In this document: positions 18,301-28,337 of the stretch, piece after piece | Layout of the letters: every line of letters begins with the position of its first letter | Numbering within the stretch: position 1 is the stretch's first letter | Notes under the pieces: model-generated | Database searches by the model: none | The model's input: only the letters and a program-made list of their open reading frames with translations | What the model was told of the DNA's origin: nothing | Origin: Neiella litorisoli | GTDB taxonomy: Bacteria; Pseudomonadota; Gammaproteobacteria; Enterobacterales; Neiellaceae | Direction: 5' to 3' | DNA length: 64,000 nucleotides | Assembly (NCBI RefSeq): GCF_014773395.1 | Contig: NZ_JACXAF010000006.1 | Location: 62,001 to 126,000 of the forward strand | Program-made: the position numbers and the translations under genes

Positions 18301-19785
18301 TTACCAAACACCTAACATTTCATATTGTTGACGCTTACGGGCTAACTTTTCATCTCCACGACTTACTTTCATCGCTACTCTCAAATAACCCGCTGCGGCT
18401 TCATAATTCCTTTCTTGTTCACAGACCAAAACAAGTCTGTTTAAGATCATCGCGTTCATAGGGTTTTGCTTATTAAGGTTTTCTAGCTTAGCTCTGGCTT
18501 GGGGGTATTTTGCCTCCATTGCCTCGACTGACGCTTCACAAAGATCTAGCTCGAAAGACTCATCACGTAATTCCCTGGATTTGTGTATTAAAGATACAGC
18601 ATCCCCAAGTCTTCTTATTTTCATAAAAACTTTAATCGAAATAATGCGAATATGTGCTCCAACTACGCCTTCTTGTAGAAGTAGTTTATCTTCAAGCACC
18701 GAGATAACTTTTTCAAAATCGAACCACCGTTCTGCACGGTATAAAGCATTTAATTGCTGAAGCAATGCCGTTGAATCTTGTGTTTTTCTGTATTCAGACT
18801 CAGCAATTGCTGCAGCCCTTTGATAGTTAGCATTCTCTAATGCATCGACAACATCAGATGACCAATCTCTTTGCTTCGAACTTGCAGAAACTAAGTGTTC
18901 AACTGAAGGCTTTTGAATTTGAACTTTTGAAGCGACTGTAAATTGAGATATCAAGTCGTCTATAGAGGAGTAGCGGTCTTTTGGTGACTTCTGTAGACAC
19001 GTTAATATAACCTCTTCTAATTCTTTACAAATAGCCGAGTTAATTTCCGTTGGCTTTATAAACGGATCAAATCGTAATACTTGTGCTTGCGTATCGTGTG
19101 GCAGGATTCCAGTCACTAACTGATAAAGCAAAACACCAAGACTATAAATATCACCAGCTAGTAATTCTTCAAAGGTCCCTTTACGAGACACACAATCACA
19201 AAACTCTGGCGCCGAATAAAGCACCGTGCCACCATTTTCTCTGGTTCGAACATATATCTCTTCGGGGAGAGCTGAGCTGCCAAAATCAGTCAATTTAACG
19301 TGGTCATCCTGACCTATGAGGATATTATGGGGCTTAATATCTCCATGTGAAATTGGCTTTTCTAGCTCTGTTAAGAACTTAACCGCTTCTAACACCTGTC
19401 TATATATTTTGAATAGTCGCTTATAGGTATTTCCGAATTGGGCGCTACGGTTTTCCAACTTTTGCGCCAGACTCTCACTTGGGAAATATTCCATCTCAAT
19501 CGCGTACCACTCATTTTCCGGCGGCACTCGTCCCATTTCATAAAACTGAATAACATTGGGGTGTGGATCAATGCCTATTAACTCTTTTCCCTCAGCAAGC
19601 GTTCGGTCACCACCAAATGGCGCAATATTTTTAGGTATTTTTACTGCAACTATTTGATTATCTGACAGCCTCTCGCTGCGCCAAACCCATCCATGAGTAC
19701 CATCTCCTAAACAGTCAAGCAGAAGATATTTATCTCCAAGCCGCTTACCTGTCCCGGGTAAAAAATGAGCACTCTTAATATTCAT
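18301..19785 (-). CDS. Ser/Thr protein kinase of the defence operon with C-terminal helical repeats
   Basis: A protein of 494 residues with a complete Hanks-type kinase domain at about 18-285: glycine loop LGDGTHGWVW (26-35), ATP lysine in VAVK (K49), catalytic HGDIKPHN (D149) and DFG (167-169). The catalytic arginine of HRD is glycine, so this is a non-RD kinase. Residues about 310-494 are helical and TPR-like (ENANYQRAAAIAESEY, ERNYEAAAGYLRVAMK). No transmembrane segment is seen. It is the last gene of the eleven-gene leftward operon, 10 bases after the preceding gene. A signalling or activation role in defence is inferred. Confidence 0.88.
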   Translation of the reverse strand: MNIKSAHFLPGTGKRLGDKYLLLDCLGDGTHGWVWRSERLSDNQIVAVKIPKNIAPFGGDRTLAEGKELIGIDPHPNVIQFYEMGRVPPENEWYAIEMEYFPSESLAQKLENRSAQFGNTYKRLFKIYRQVLEAVKFLTELEKPISHGDIKPHNILIGQDDHVKLTDFGSSALPEEIYVRTRENGGTVLYSAPEFCDCVSRKGTFEELLAGDIYSLGVLLYQLVTGILPHDTQAQVLRFDPFIKPTEINSAICKELEEVILTCLQKSPKDRYSSIDDLISQFTVASKVQIQKPSVEHLVSASSKQRDWSSDVVDALENANYQRAAAIAESEYRKTQDSTALLQQLNALYRAERWFDFEKVISVLEDKLLLQEGVVGAHIRIISIKVFMKIRRLGDAVSLIHKSRELRDESFELDLCEASVEAMEAKYPQARAKLENLNKQNPMNAMILNRLVLVCEQERNYEAAAGYLRVAMKVSRGDEKLARKRQQYEMLGVW

Positions 19786-19794
19786 TTTAACTAC

Positions 19795-20373
19795 CTAACT
19801 TTCTACTAAATTAAACGACTGATGCTTCAAATAGAGCAAATCGTCGTGAGCTTTATCTAAAACCAAACGATGTAGTAACAACTGACAGCCAATAGATGGT
19901 GGAATAAACAGCCCTTTTGAGTTGTTAACACCTTTGCAAAATAAGTTTTTTAACTCATCTAAGTCAGGCGCTGATACCAGTCCTGGACTCCAAGCTGATA
20001 AAACGATTAACTTGGGTTGGTACTCCCAGCGCATTGCGGCTTCCATTAAATTGCAAAGCTTTTCACGTAACTTCCCAGCTGTTTTTGCAGAACCATCATA
20101 TCTCTCGAATTCAACTAGCACTTTTGGTGAGCACGTACTTTTTTCAAACCAAACTGAATCTGAGCGAATATCGTTTCCACTTGCTACTGGCGCTGGTCCT
20201 TCAACCAAAGCCATATAGCCAAGCTCATGACCTAACGTGTTCCAAAGGCTGCACCCTAAGCTGTGCACCATTACATCGGTATCTTGTAACCCGTGCTGAG
20301 AGAAGATAGGAAACGCATCACTTAAAAAGGTTGAACTCAATCTCTCTTCTATCTCAGAAACTAACTTACTCAC
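19795..20373 (-). CDS. Small PD-(D/E)XK-nuclease-like protein of the defence operon
   Basis: A protein of 192 residues without a close relative I recognise. The central segment RSDSVWFEK ... KVLVEFERYDGSAKTAGKL (about 70-103) has the Asp then Glu-x-Glu spacing of PD-(D/E)XK-like folds and is followed by a long helix. Catalytic lysine placement is unclear. It overlaps the end of the HerA-type gene by 8 bases, so translation is coupled. It may supply nuclease activity or bind DNA ends; this assignment is tentative. Confidence 0.7.
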   Translation of the reverse strand: MSKLVSEIEERLSSTFLSDAFPIFSQHGLQDTDVMVHSLGCSLWNTLGHELGYMALVEGPAPVASGNDIRSDSVWFEKSTCSPKVLVEFERYDGSAKTAGKLREKLCNLMEAAMRWEYQPKLIVLSAWSPGLVSAPDLDELKNLFCKGVNNSKGLFIPPSIGCQLLLHRLVLDKAHDDLLYLKHQSFNLVES

Positions 20374-22051
20374 TAAAGCTATCCCAAACCTTCAATACTT
20401 CAGGTGACTCACCACCATGTATTAATGCCTTATTACCGACCTTTACAAGTAAAGGGGCTGGAATTGACCGACCACAAACTAGGGCTTCACCAGTCGATAA
20501 ACTTGGCAATTCGTCAAGGTCAGCCTTACTCACCATATCCGATGCTTTAGCAATAAACCTCTGATCGTCTGGGTTCTTCAGACGCATCGTTATCAAGGTA
20601 TTACACTGTGAGGTAACGTCTGAATCTAACTTCGAAGGTCGTTGACTAACGATGCCAAATCCAACACCAAATTTCCGGCCTTCACCGGCAATTTTCTTAA
20701 TAATTCTGTGGCTGACAGCATTACCACCAGCAGGTGCGAAATTATGCCCCTCTTCATAAACTAAGAAGCAAGGACGCAACGGGTCGGTTTTACTCGATGC
20801 AGCTCTTAAAATCTCACTACTCAATAATCCGCACACAACTTGTTTCGCTGTATCGCTAAGCCCTTGTAGGTCAACAACCACTAGCCGGCCTTTTCTATTT
20901 GTTGGCCTGCCAACCATTTGATAAATATCGGTAGGTTCTTTCATCGTTGCAGAATAAAAGCTTTGTGCTTCGTTAAGAATTCTGCTCAGTTTCATTGAAG
21001 CAACCGCCGCGCTTCGACCATTTAGCGCCTTAGCTTCCGCTTCAGAAAGGTCGTCCCACTCTCTAATTTCTTCAATGCCATCACCTAAGAAATATCGTAA
21101 ACGATTGATGTCCCGAGGTTCTGACTTATCAACGTTTCGCCAATATCGAATAGCTACATCTAACACGCGCTGCTGTGGCTCGGTGAGCCCCGGCAAGATC
21201 TCTGAAATATCATCCATTTCAAAACGGTCAAACTGAAGTGCAAGTGGGTTATTCTTGCTTGCATACTTGTGCTTAAAGGCCTCGTGTTGAGGCGTATAAA
21301 CCTGAATTCCAGCACCAGCTCCTTGCAACCTTTCTAGCATGTTTTTAATTTCTGGTAGCGTTTTTCTATCTCTTGGATCTTCAGCCTCTTCTAATCCATC
21401 ACTAAAGTGCAATTTACCCTTTGATAATGCTCTGCCGTATTCTCCATGCGGGTCGAATACAACGACAGTACCGTTATTTAAAGCTACCAAACGTTCAATG
21501 ATACGCCCTACAGTGTAAGACTTACCTGAACCTGTCATCGCTAGAATTGCCATGTGCTCAGTCACGAGCTTATTAACGTCTAAAAATACAGGAACCGTGT
21601 TTTCACCGCGCTCATAGCCAATAAGATTTCCTAAATGAAGACTTGTATGCTCATTAAATTCGTAGAAATCAGCTAGAAATTGAAAGTCCACAGTCTCCAC
21701 TTTGGCTCCTGGGTCTAACGGGCGACGTGGTATCTTTATCTGGCGAGAAACGGGCTCTCTGTAGCCTACTAGCTCTAGATTTGCGTATAGGCGCTCACCT
21801 GTTACATTGGCGCCAGGTAAAAGCTCAAGCTCAGTTACACTGTCTCCAAAACCGGAATTGAAAAGCATATTTGAACGATGAATTTTCATTACACGGCCAA
21901 GTACTGCTACAGCAGGTTCATCTTGCCTTTCTCTATGCATAATACGAACAAACTCCCCGCGACGAACCGAGAACGAATCTTCTATCACCATGGTTAACTT
22001 GCTTGAATCACCGGTATTCCCGACTAATTTTCCTAGTACTTTATGTTTCAT
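20366..22051 (-). CDS. HerA-type hexameric DNA-translocating ATPase
   Basis: A protein of 561 residues. The N-terminal beta barrel (HAS-barrel-like) spans about 1-115, followed by a RecA-like domain with Walker A MTGSGKSYT at 172-180, VVVFDPHGEYG near 200-210, a Walker B-like LVYEEGHNFAP at about 425-435, and a C-terminal GEGRKFGVGFGIVSQRPSKL segment with the arginine-rich sensor. HerA family members form hexamers that pump DNA for a partner nuclease (NurA). A NurA-like gene ends 2 bases upstream, so the two probably form a DNA-degrading machine in the defence system. Confidence 0.9.
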   Translation of the reverse strand: MKHKVLGKLVGNTGDSSKLTMVIEDSFSVRRGEFVRIMHRERQDEPAVAVLGRVMKIHRSNMLFNSGFGDSVTELELLPGANVTGERLYANLELVGYREPVSRQIKIPRRPLDPGAKVETVDFQFLADFYEFNEHTSLHLGNLIGYERGENTVPVFLDVNKLVTEHMAILAMTGSGKSYTVGRIIERLVALNNGTVVVFDPHGEYGRALSKGKLHFSDGLEEAEDPRDRKTLPEIKNMLERLQGAGAGIQVYTPQHEAFKHKYASKNNPLALQFDRFEMDDISEILPGLTEPQQRVLDVAIRYWRNVDKSEPRDINRLRYFLGDGIEEIREWDDLSEAEAKALNGRSAAVASMKLSRILNEAQSFYSATMKEPTDIYQMVGRPTNRKGRLVVVDLQGLSDTAKQVVCGLLSSEILRAASSKTDPLRPCFLVYEEGHNFAPAGGNAVSHRIIKKIAGEGRKFGVGFGIVSQRPSKLDSDVTSQCNTLITMRLKNPDDQRFIAKASDMVSKADLDELPSLSTGEALVCGRSIPAPLLVKVGNKALIHGGESPEVLKVWDSFSE

Positions 22052-22053
22052 CT

Positions 22054-23190
22054 TTATTCGTCCTCAAATAAGCCAGATAACCAGGTATCTTCAACTTCAT
22101 TTTCTTTTATTGCTGAACTCAAGCCTTGACGGTAATACAAGGTAAATTGCTCGAGCATTTTTAATTGCTGTTGTCCAAGTAATTGTGGCAATGGGCTGCT
22201 TTTCTTTTGGTTCTGCATATCTAGCACCATCAGCTTCCATGCAACCTCATTCAGCTCTTTAGCAGTCCAGTCAGCTTCTTCACCAGCCAATTGAGCCATT
22301 TGTATTTGACTACTTCGACCGCCTTTAAAGTGAAAACCAACAACGCCACTTTCAACAGCCTCTTGCGGCTCCATGCGTGAACGGTTCTCAGTCATTCTAA
22401 ATGCCATAGTTCGAGTAAATGCACTCAATATACCTTTGATAAAACGATGATCACCTACACCACTAAGACGGTCTTCCAAGTCGATTAATTTGTCAGCTTG
22501 AGATTGCTCAAAGCCATCAGAAAGTAAAAGGTGCTTCCTGCCTTCTTCAGTTCTTAAATCTTGTCTCGCTATACTGACGATTGCGCTAAATCTCTGAGAT
22601 AAAATACTGGCTATGATCGGCCCTTCTGGGTTCCAAGGAAAAAGCTCAGAACGAAAGGCTTGCCAAAAGTCACTAATCGCCTGAGATGTTTTTTCATATT
22701 CTTGCCAGTGTTTTACATTCCGCTTCAATGGGATCATTTCTCTGGCAATAAAAAGTGGCGTATCGAGTAAAATGAGTTGAGGCGTATTCCCCCTTTTCAA
22801 AACCTTTTCAACCAACTTGTATGCTTGTCGCATTTCAACTAGGTCGAGCCTTTTCCTTTGCGCTTCAAAGTCGATATCATCAAGTTCAGAAACAGAGTCA
22901 CTGCCCTGAGTACTGATTTTATTTTCTTCAATCAGCATATCTGTGCGTACAGCACCAGATGCGTATATAAATCCACCCAGAGCTTTCTTAATACAAGAGT
23001 GCGTAGCAATTCCCGCAACAGAAAGGTTTATTGCAGCTGGTCGTTCGACAGCTTTGACTAACCCTGCATCTCTAAATAAGGGCGCAACTGACTCTATATC
23101 TCTAATTTGCTTTAATAAGCGACCAGCACTCCCGGGCATTCTGATTTGGCTTTCTACAGCCAAGGACTGAGCTAAACTTGTTTCTCTCAT
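22054..23190 (-). CDS. NurA-like nuclease-domain protein paired with HerA
   Basis: A protein of 378 residues directly upstream of the HerA gene. The order beta strand with VAGIATHS, then IYASGAVRTDM, then LILLDTPLFI (about residues 55-165) fits the RNase H-like NurA fold, in which acidic residues in the first strand and in the LLDGPL-like strand bind metal. The first canonical aspartate is not obvious, so activity is uncertain. ATGA overlap with the preceding gene. The NurA call rests on the HerA neighbour plus these weak motifs. Confidence 0.75.
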   Translation of the reverse strand: MRETSLAQSLAVESQIRMPGSAGRLLKQIRDIESVAPLFRDAGLVKAVERPAAINLSVAGIATHSCIKKALGGFIYASGAVRTDMLIEENKISTQGSDSVSELDDIDFEAQRKRLDLVEMRQAYKLVEKVLKRGNTPQLILLDTPLFIAREMIPLKRNVKHWQEYEKTSQAISDFWQAFRSELFPWNPEGPIIASILSQRFSAIVSIARQDLRTEEGRKHLLLSDGFEQSQADKLIDLEDRLSGVGDHRFIKGILSAFTRTMAFRMTENRSRMEPQEAVESGVVGFHFKGGRSSQIQMAQLAGEEADWTAKELNEVAWKLMVLDMQNQKKSSPLPQLLGQQQLKMLEQFTLYYRQGLSSAIKENEVEDTWLSGLFEDE

Positions 23191-24014
23191 CGTGCTTCTT
23201 CCTGTTTAAGACTCTCCGCATAAGGCCAGTATGGTGAATTCATTAGCTCTACTTTTCCTTGTTCAGAAATACCTGCAGCATCTAGGCAGTGACACTCTAA
23301 TAGCTTTTTCATGCTTACTTTGGCCTGTTCCTCACCCAGTGAGATCAGTGAGCTTTTTGCAGAAAGTCTTGCTTGAAGTTGCTCGAGTGAACTGATGCCC
23401 CAAGCGTAAAAACAAACTAAAACGGTAAAGTCCTCCGGCATTAGCTCTTGACTCTCAGATGAAGAAGCGCTTTCTCCAGCTTGACCAGCATATGCATAAA
23501 TCCCTGTTAACCAATCTTTGGTTTCTCCTGCTAACTCAAGTAAAGAGATAGACCATAGAGGTAAGCAGGTAACTGCAACAACACCAGTCCCAGAGTGTTT
23601 CTTAAAAATTCGAGTGTTAATGGTAAAATCACGCCATTGATGGCCATAAGCCCGATCAAAATCTCCGTTTTGGCCTTCAATTATCAAAGACGTTTCACCC
23701 GCTAAAGTATTGGGTACAAGGCCGTCGTCAGAGTCTGCTACGCCATCATTAAGTGCTATTTGCCAATCCAGTTCTTGAATAACGTCTCCCATATCGAAAG
23801 GGGGAAGCAACAACAATGCACAGCCCGGATTTTCTGCCCACTTGAGATATTCATTTTGCTTACTTTGTTCTGACTGTTGGAAAGATTTACCATGCATCAA
23901 AAGCAAACCTTCTTGCGGCAAGTCGTCAGCAACCTCTGCCCCTAATTGCCCAGTCAAAAAGCGGCCGTGCCGGTGGCTTGATAGAGATGACGTAATGAAC
24001 AGTTTCATAGCCAC
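23187..24014 (-). CDS. Defence-operon protein of unknown function (275 aa)
   Basis: A soluble protein of 275 residues. It begins MAMKLFITSSLSSHRHGRFL and has alternating strand-like hydrophobic blocks (GCALLLLPPFDMGD, SLIIEGQNGDF, GVVAVTCLPLW) in the first 160 residues, followed by a helical C-terminus resembling a winged helix (ISLGEEQAKVSMKKLLECHCLD). No family is recognised. Its start overlaps the stop of the large ATPase gene by 1 base and its stop overlaps the NurA-like start by 4, which ties it to both. Confidence 0.75.
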   Translation of the reverse strand: MAMKLFITSSLSSHRHGRFLTGQLGAEVADDLPQEGLLLMHGKSFQQSEQSKQNEYLKWAENPGCALLLLPPFDMGDVIQELDWQIALNDGVADSDDGLVPNTLAGETSLIIEGQNGDFDRAYGHQWRDFTINTRIFKKHSGTGVVAVTCLPLWSISLLELAGETKDWLTGIYAYAGQAGESASSSESQELMPEDFTVLVCFYAWGISSLEQLQARLSAKSSLISLGEEQAKVSMKKLLECHCLDAAGISEQGKVELMNSPYWPYAESLKQEEAR

Positions 24015-27000
24015 TACAATTCACCTCCAAAAGCAATTTGTACTTTCAAAATGCCTTTTTCCACTAAAGCTTGCTGTTCATGTGCACTTATCACTGGCTG
24101 GCGTTTAGCTATTAATGTGCTCGCAATTTCTTTCCATCGCTCTACACTAATTCCAGTATCACCAAGTAGCTCTTCCACTCTCTTTTGCCAGGTAATATTT
24201 CGAATATCCAACTCAACCACATAATCGTGAAGTGACAGAGAATCAAACTCACTTATTGAAAGTGGCTCTATAATTGACTCACCTTTGGCTTTTAATAAGG
24301 GATTTAAGAATGGCCTCAATTCCGCATTAAAATCTTCTAGTTTCTCTTTACGATATCGAGCAATCACATTTTCTTGTTGTAATAACTTGCCACCTATGGT
24401 GTTGAGCTGTGCTTTTATTGGCTTAAGCAACCGATCTGGAATATCTTGAATGGCTGAGAACTGGCCTTTATGAGTGTGCTGAATAAACTGATTTCTAAGC
24501 TCGTCAACCTTCTCATCCAACTCTTCAAAGCTATCAGCAACAAACGAGAGTTGATTTTGCAGTGACAAAATCTCCGTCGATTGTGATTTATTCGGGTAGT
24601 CGGCAGGGCAATCTTCACCAAGTTGAACGAGCGCAGCTTTAATGCGTAACTCGAGGTCGTTTGAATTCTCTACCACTGCACTGTATTGACTTAAAAATTG
24701 ACGATATGTACGGATAATAAACCCGTTAATATCTTCTATTCCTTTTTCGGTTCCACTGTGAAGGTCATAGCCCACTTCTACGGCTAGGCGTTCCATCCGT
24801 TCTCTTGCTTTTTCTAATTGCAGATCACGCAAATAGAACAAAAGAGTATCCGAATCAGCCGACGCTTCTTTCTTCTGAGTTTGCGTTGCGGTACCGCCTT
24901 CTAACGCACCTTTAAGAATGTTAGCTATAGTCTGTAACGATAGAGTGAATAAGCGTCTAGGGAATGGTGCATTCGCCTTGGGGTTAGCTTCGATATCCAA
25001 TAACAGATTATCTACACGTTTTCTTATCTCACCGGCCCAACTCTGCATCTTATCTGCAAATAGACGGGCTCTCTCAATACGTTCATAAAGTGAGACAGAC
25101 TCGTCGTTGAGGACGATACTTCGGGTACTATCTAATTTTATTTCTCGTCCATCATGTGGTTTAACGCTATCGACCTCTGACAAAATCACATTACGCATAC
25201 ACAAAATATCAGGTAGATTTGCGACGACCTCAGCGAGAGAATATGGGAGCTGGGTTTCTTTCACTTCTAATTTGGTAAAAGTATCTCGAGCGCGTTTTAG
25301 TGCGTCGGTTGCTTTAGTTGTTTCGGTTCCTTTTTCTCCACCAACAGCAAAGAAGGTACCTATTCGTTTTTCTCCATATACCGAACATAATTGCCCGACA
25401 ACAGCTTTGTATGAGTCCTCATCGTCACCAGTCAGCCAGATTTCTGCTTCTGTGACTGCGTTGCCAAATTCTGCTCTCGATTTAGTTATCCAACGCACTT
25501 TACTCTGTGTTGGGTCTTCTACTTTAAAGAGCTGCAATTGTTGAAGCCACCACATCCAATCATCAAAGATATTGCGATCATTTAATCCATTACTCGCACC
25601 TGCCCATAAATACCCCCAATACCAATGTTGACGGGCTTTTTCTATTGACCACCATGAATCAGATTCAGGCTTATTAATATTTGCAATTTTTGCTAGAAAG
25701 TTAGGGATCTGCGCTTCTGCATTTGAAGGTTGCTCAATGTCAATAAATAGAGCCGAATGCTCATTTACACCATAACCTTGCGCAAGCACCTTACTACTTA
25801 CCGATAAGCGACCAAACAGAGCGGCCACATCCGCAGCATCTAAACCATGACTTGGAGTAATGCCGTGTAACCCTCCCAATTTAGGTTCTTTAATTGCGAG
25901 TAACTGCCATGCTTTAAATAATAACTGCCTGTCATCTTGGTTGATTTTACCCGATGGACGAATGGGCCAAGCTATCAGGCCCCGCTCATTCAAGCGGTGT
26001 CGCCATTGATGAATTCGCTGATAAGCAAAATCACGAATACTGTTCAATCGTGTTTTAAATTTAGTAGTAAAGGCTTCTTCTTTTAAGTTAAAACCTCCAC
26101 AATAGGCCTGCTGTAAACCAATACGTTCAATAACATCAATCTCACTAGTATTGAGGTGATAAAGCAAAATGTTATCTTTAAGCGCTTCATTATCCTTATC
26201 TACTAATGTGCTGTACTGATCTGTTACTGCAACCGAGCCAGTAAACGCCATCACCGGCACTCGTCCTTCAGTCGCAGCCATAGAGGTTACTAATTCGTTT
26301 AGGCGTTTTAATTCGTCATAGTTGTTCACCCAGGCAAACCAAGCTTGTCCTTTTGGATGCAGCTTTAAGCCTTCACAAAATTGCAGGCCACCAGCTTTAC
26401 CCATTGCGCGAACGGGCACTTGTATCGCTAAATTCTGCTTATTAGGGTACGCCGCTTCGTTGTATGTCCATTGTTTATCTAGCAGTCTATACAGGCCAAT
26501 CAGTCGGGTTTGCGCACGAATAAGTGGATTTTTACCCCATGCCGCTTCTGCTTTTTTCATCGCAGCATCGTGCTTATCTGCGAACGTTGCATCACGGAAA
26601 ATCATCGAGTTGTGTTGTTGGCTGCGGTAGCGCAAATCAAGCCTTAACATCATGGCGACACTGGGCCCTAAATGCGTGGCATCACCTTCAGAAAGTTGCA
26701 GCTCTTCACCAAAGAATCGTGACCATAATGCATCTGCTGCAAACTCAGCTGCTGGGTGGTTGTAGAGCAAACTCACTAAGTGTTTAAACTCACTACGCAC
26801 TAGAGGTACCAACAAACCATCTGCCGTTAAGTTTTGCTCAGCCACAGCAAAGGTTTTTAAGTTCTGTAAAAGCGTTTTTAGATTTAGCCCTTGGTCAACA
26901 CTTGGATAAAACCATTCGTCTTTATCACGCTGGAACTTAGCGGCACTTAATGCTTGGCGACAATCCAATTCAGCCCACTCAACTAAGCGATATAAGCTTA

Positions 27001-28315
27001 CGACAGGTTCATCATATTCATTTTTCAGGAGTTTAAGCGCGCTTGCCTGTTCACCCGCTTGCGCTAGTCGTACAGGTAACTGCGAAAACAGTAAATAACG
27101 AGCATTATTACGAAGTGAATTGTCTTTAGTTTGAATGCCCTCTATCGCATTCACATCTAAAACGTGTTGAGCGACACGGCCTGAGGCATCAACCACCGCG
27201 TCAAATAATTCACCTACCGGCGGAATTGGCTTCCTTGCTTGAGCAAAACTCTCCAACACAGAATCAACATTAGCCATTACCACGTTAAACCAACCAAAGT
27301 TAGCACCACTCATTGCATAAGCGGCCTCAACCAAGCCGTGTGGATAGTCAAATCTCAGTTTACTATCAGCCTTAAGCTGAGCTACGTAATCAGACACATC
27401 AGCAAAAGCATTATGTTCCAGTTCAACCAACTCAAAACGTCTTGCTGTTGACTGAATTTCTCTTAACTGCTGGCCAAGCAAAGGAGAGCATAAAGCAACA
27501 TAGCGCAGCCAAGGTAGCTTACGTCGTGGATCTTCTTCTTTTATCGCTTTACCAATTAAGCGTATCGCTTGGCCATCGAGTTGACTGGCTTCGTCACGCT
27601 CTAAACCAAAAGTTGCAGCTTCAGCGACTGTTTCTAATTCATCGAGTACCACCAGCACATATTTAATTCCGAACTGGTTAAGATAGGTATATGCCGCCTG
27701 AACTAAATTCGTGACCAAGGTATCTTCGTAATAAAGTGCCTCATCGCTGTGCTCTTTTTCTAACTCCAATGCTTGTGCTAACTGCTCGTTATCAAAGCCC
27801 ATTGGCTCTAATCGGCGTAAAGACTGTTTGGCGATTTCACTTTGAATGGAATGATCAAACTCTTTGGTGGCAAGCGGTAATAACGCTTTATATAAACCAT
27901 AACCAAACCAATTGTCTGAGTTTTGATATTCTGATGCTACTTGCGAATAACGAATATATAAGCTCAGATATTCATCGCGTTTCACTTCATCATCAAACAA
28001 AGTGGCACTTTCTAGCTCTCCCTGTTTGTTACGCACATACCAACCTTTTGAACAATCGTTAATTTGTGCAACAAGCTCGTGACCTAAACGAGATTTACCT
28101 TTACCCCATTCACCTTCAACGGCGAATACATGGGCAAAATTATCTTCATCGTGATCAACCGTTTTAATAAAGGTTTTATAACGATTAAAAAAGCTGCTTT
28201 GCCCCACCAAAGGATCTCGCGGTGGGTAATCTGATACACCGGTTGCGGCCCAGCGATGTTCTTTGAGTGCTCGCGCTGCATATTCTGCGATAGGGCTTTC
28301 TGCTACTTCGTTCAT
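24014..28315 (-). CDS. Large P-loop ATPase of the defence operon (1433 aa)
   Basis: A soluble protein with a P-loop ATPase domain in the first third: Walker A GEWGKGKS at 68-75 and Walker B LVVLDELE at 221-228. The rest, about 1100 residues, is largely helical with mixed hydrophobic blocks, and about 1100-1400 contains long charged helices likely to form coiled coils (AQLNTIGGKLLQQENVIARY). The layout recalls BREX BrxC/PglY-type ATPases and STAND-like sensors but I cannot assign it to either. It is the largest gene of the operon, and AAAGGATA precedes the ATG. A sensing or scaffolding role is inferred. Confidence 0.85.
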   Translation of the reverse strand: MNEVAESPIAEYAARALKEHRWAATGVSDYPPRDPLVGQSSFFNRYKTFIKTVDHDEDNFAHVFAVEGEWGKGKSRLGHELVAQINDCSKGWYVRNKQGELESATLFDDEVKRDEYLSLYIRYSQVASEYQNSDNWFGYGLYKALLPLATKEFDHSIQSEIAKQSLRRLEPMGFDNEQLAQALELEKEHSDEALYYEDTLVTNLVQAAYTYLNQFGIKYVLVVLDELETVAEAATFGLERDEASQLDGQAIRLIGKAIKEEDPRRKLPWLRYVALCSPLLGQQLREIQSTARRFELVELEHNAFADVSDYVAQLKADSKLRFDYPHGLVEAAYAMSGANFGWFNVVMANVDSVLESFAQARKPIPPVGELFDAVVDASGRVAQHVLDVNAIEGIQTKDNSLRNNARYLLFSQLPVRLAQAGEQASALKLLKNEYDEPVVSLYRLVEWAELDCRQALSAAKFQRDKDEWFYPSVDQGLNLKTLLQNLKTFAVAEQNLTADGLLVPLVRSEFKHLVSLLYNHPAAEFAADALWSRFFGEELQLSEGDATHLGPSVAMMLRLDLRYRSQQHNSMIFRDATFADKHDAAMKKAEAAWGKNPLIRAQTRLIGLYRLLDKQWTYNEAAYPNKQNLAIQVPVRAMGKAGGLQFCEGLKLHPKGQAWFAWVNNYDELKRLNELVTSMAATEGRVPVMAFTGSVAVTDQYSTLVDKDNEALKDNILLYHLNTSEIDVIERIGLQQAYCGGFNLKEEAFTTKFKTRLNSIRDFAYQRIHQWRHRLNERGLIAWPIRPSGKINQDDRQLLFKAWQLLAIKEPKLGGLHGITPSHGLDAADVAALFGRLSVSSKVLAQGYGVNEHSALFIDIEQPSNAEAQIPNFLAKIANINKPESDSWWSIEKARQHWYWGYLWAGASNGLNDRNIFDDWMWWLQQLQLFKVEDPTQSKVRWITKSRAEFGNAVTEAEIWLTGDDEDSYKAVVGQLCSVYGEKRIGTFFAVGGEKGTETTKATDALKRARDTFTKLEVKETQLPYSLAEVVANLPDILCMRNVILSEVDSVKPHDGREIKLDSTRSIVLNDESVSLYERIERARLFADKMQSWAGEIRKRVDNLLLDIEANPKANAPFPRRLFTLSLQTIANILKGALEGGTATQTQKKEASADSDTLLFYLRDLQLEKARERMERLAVEVGYDLHSGTEKGIEDINGFIIRTYRQFLSQYSAVVENSNDLELRIKAALVQLGEDCPADYPNKSQSTEILSLQNQLSFVADSFEELDEKVDELRNQFIQHTHKGQFSAIQDIPDRLLKPIKAQLNTIGGKLLQQENVIARYRKEKLEDFNAELRPFLNPLLKAKGESIIEPLSISEFDSLSLHDYVVELDIRNITWQKRVEELLGDTGISVERWKEIASTLIAKRQPVISAHEQQALVEKGILKVQIAFGGEL

Positions 28316-28337
28316 TATCCTTTCTCCAAACGTCTAT

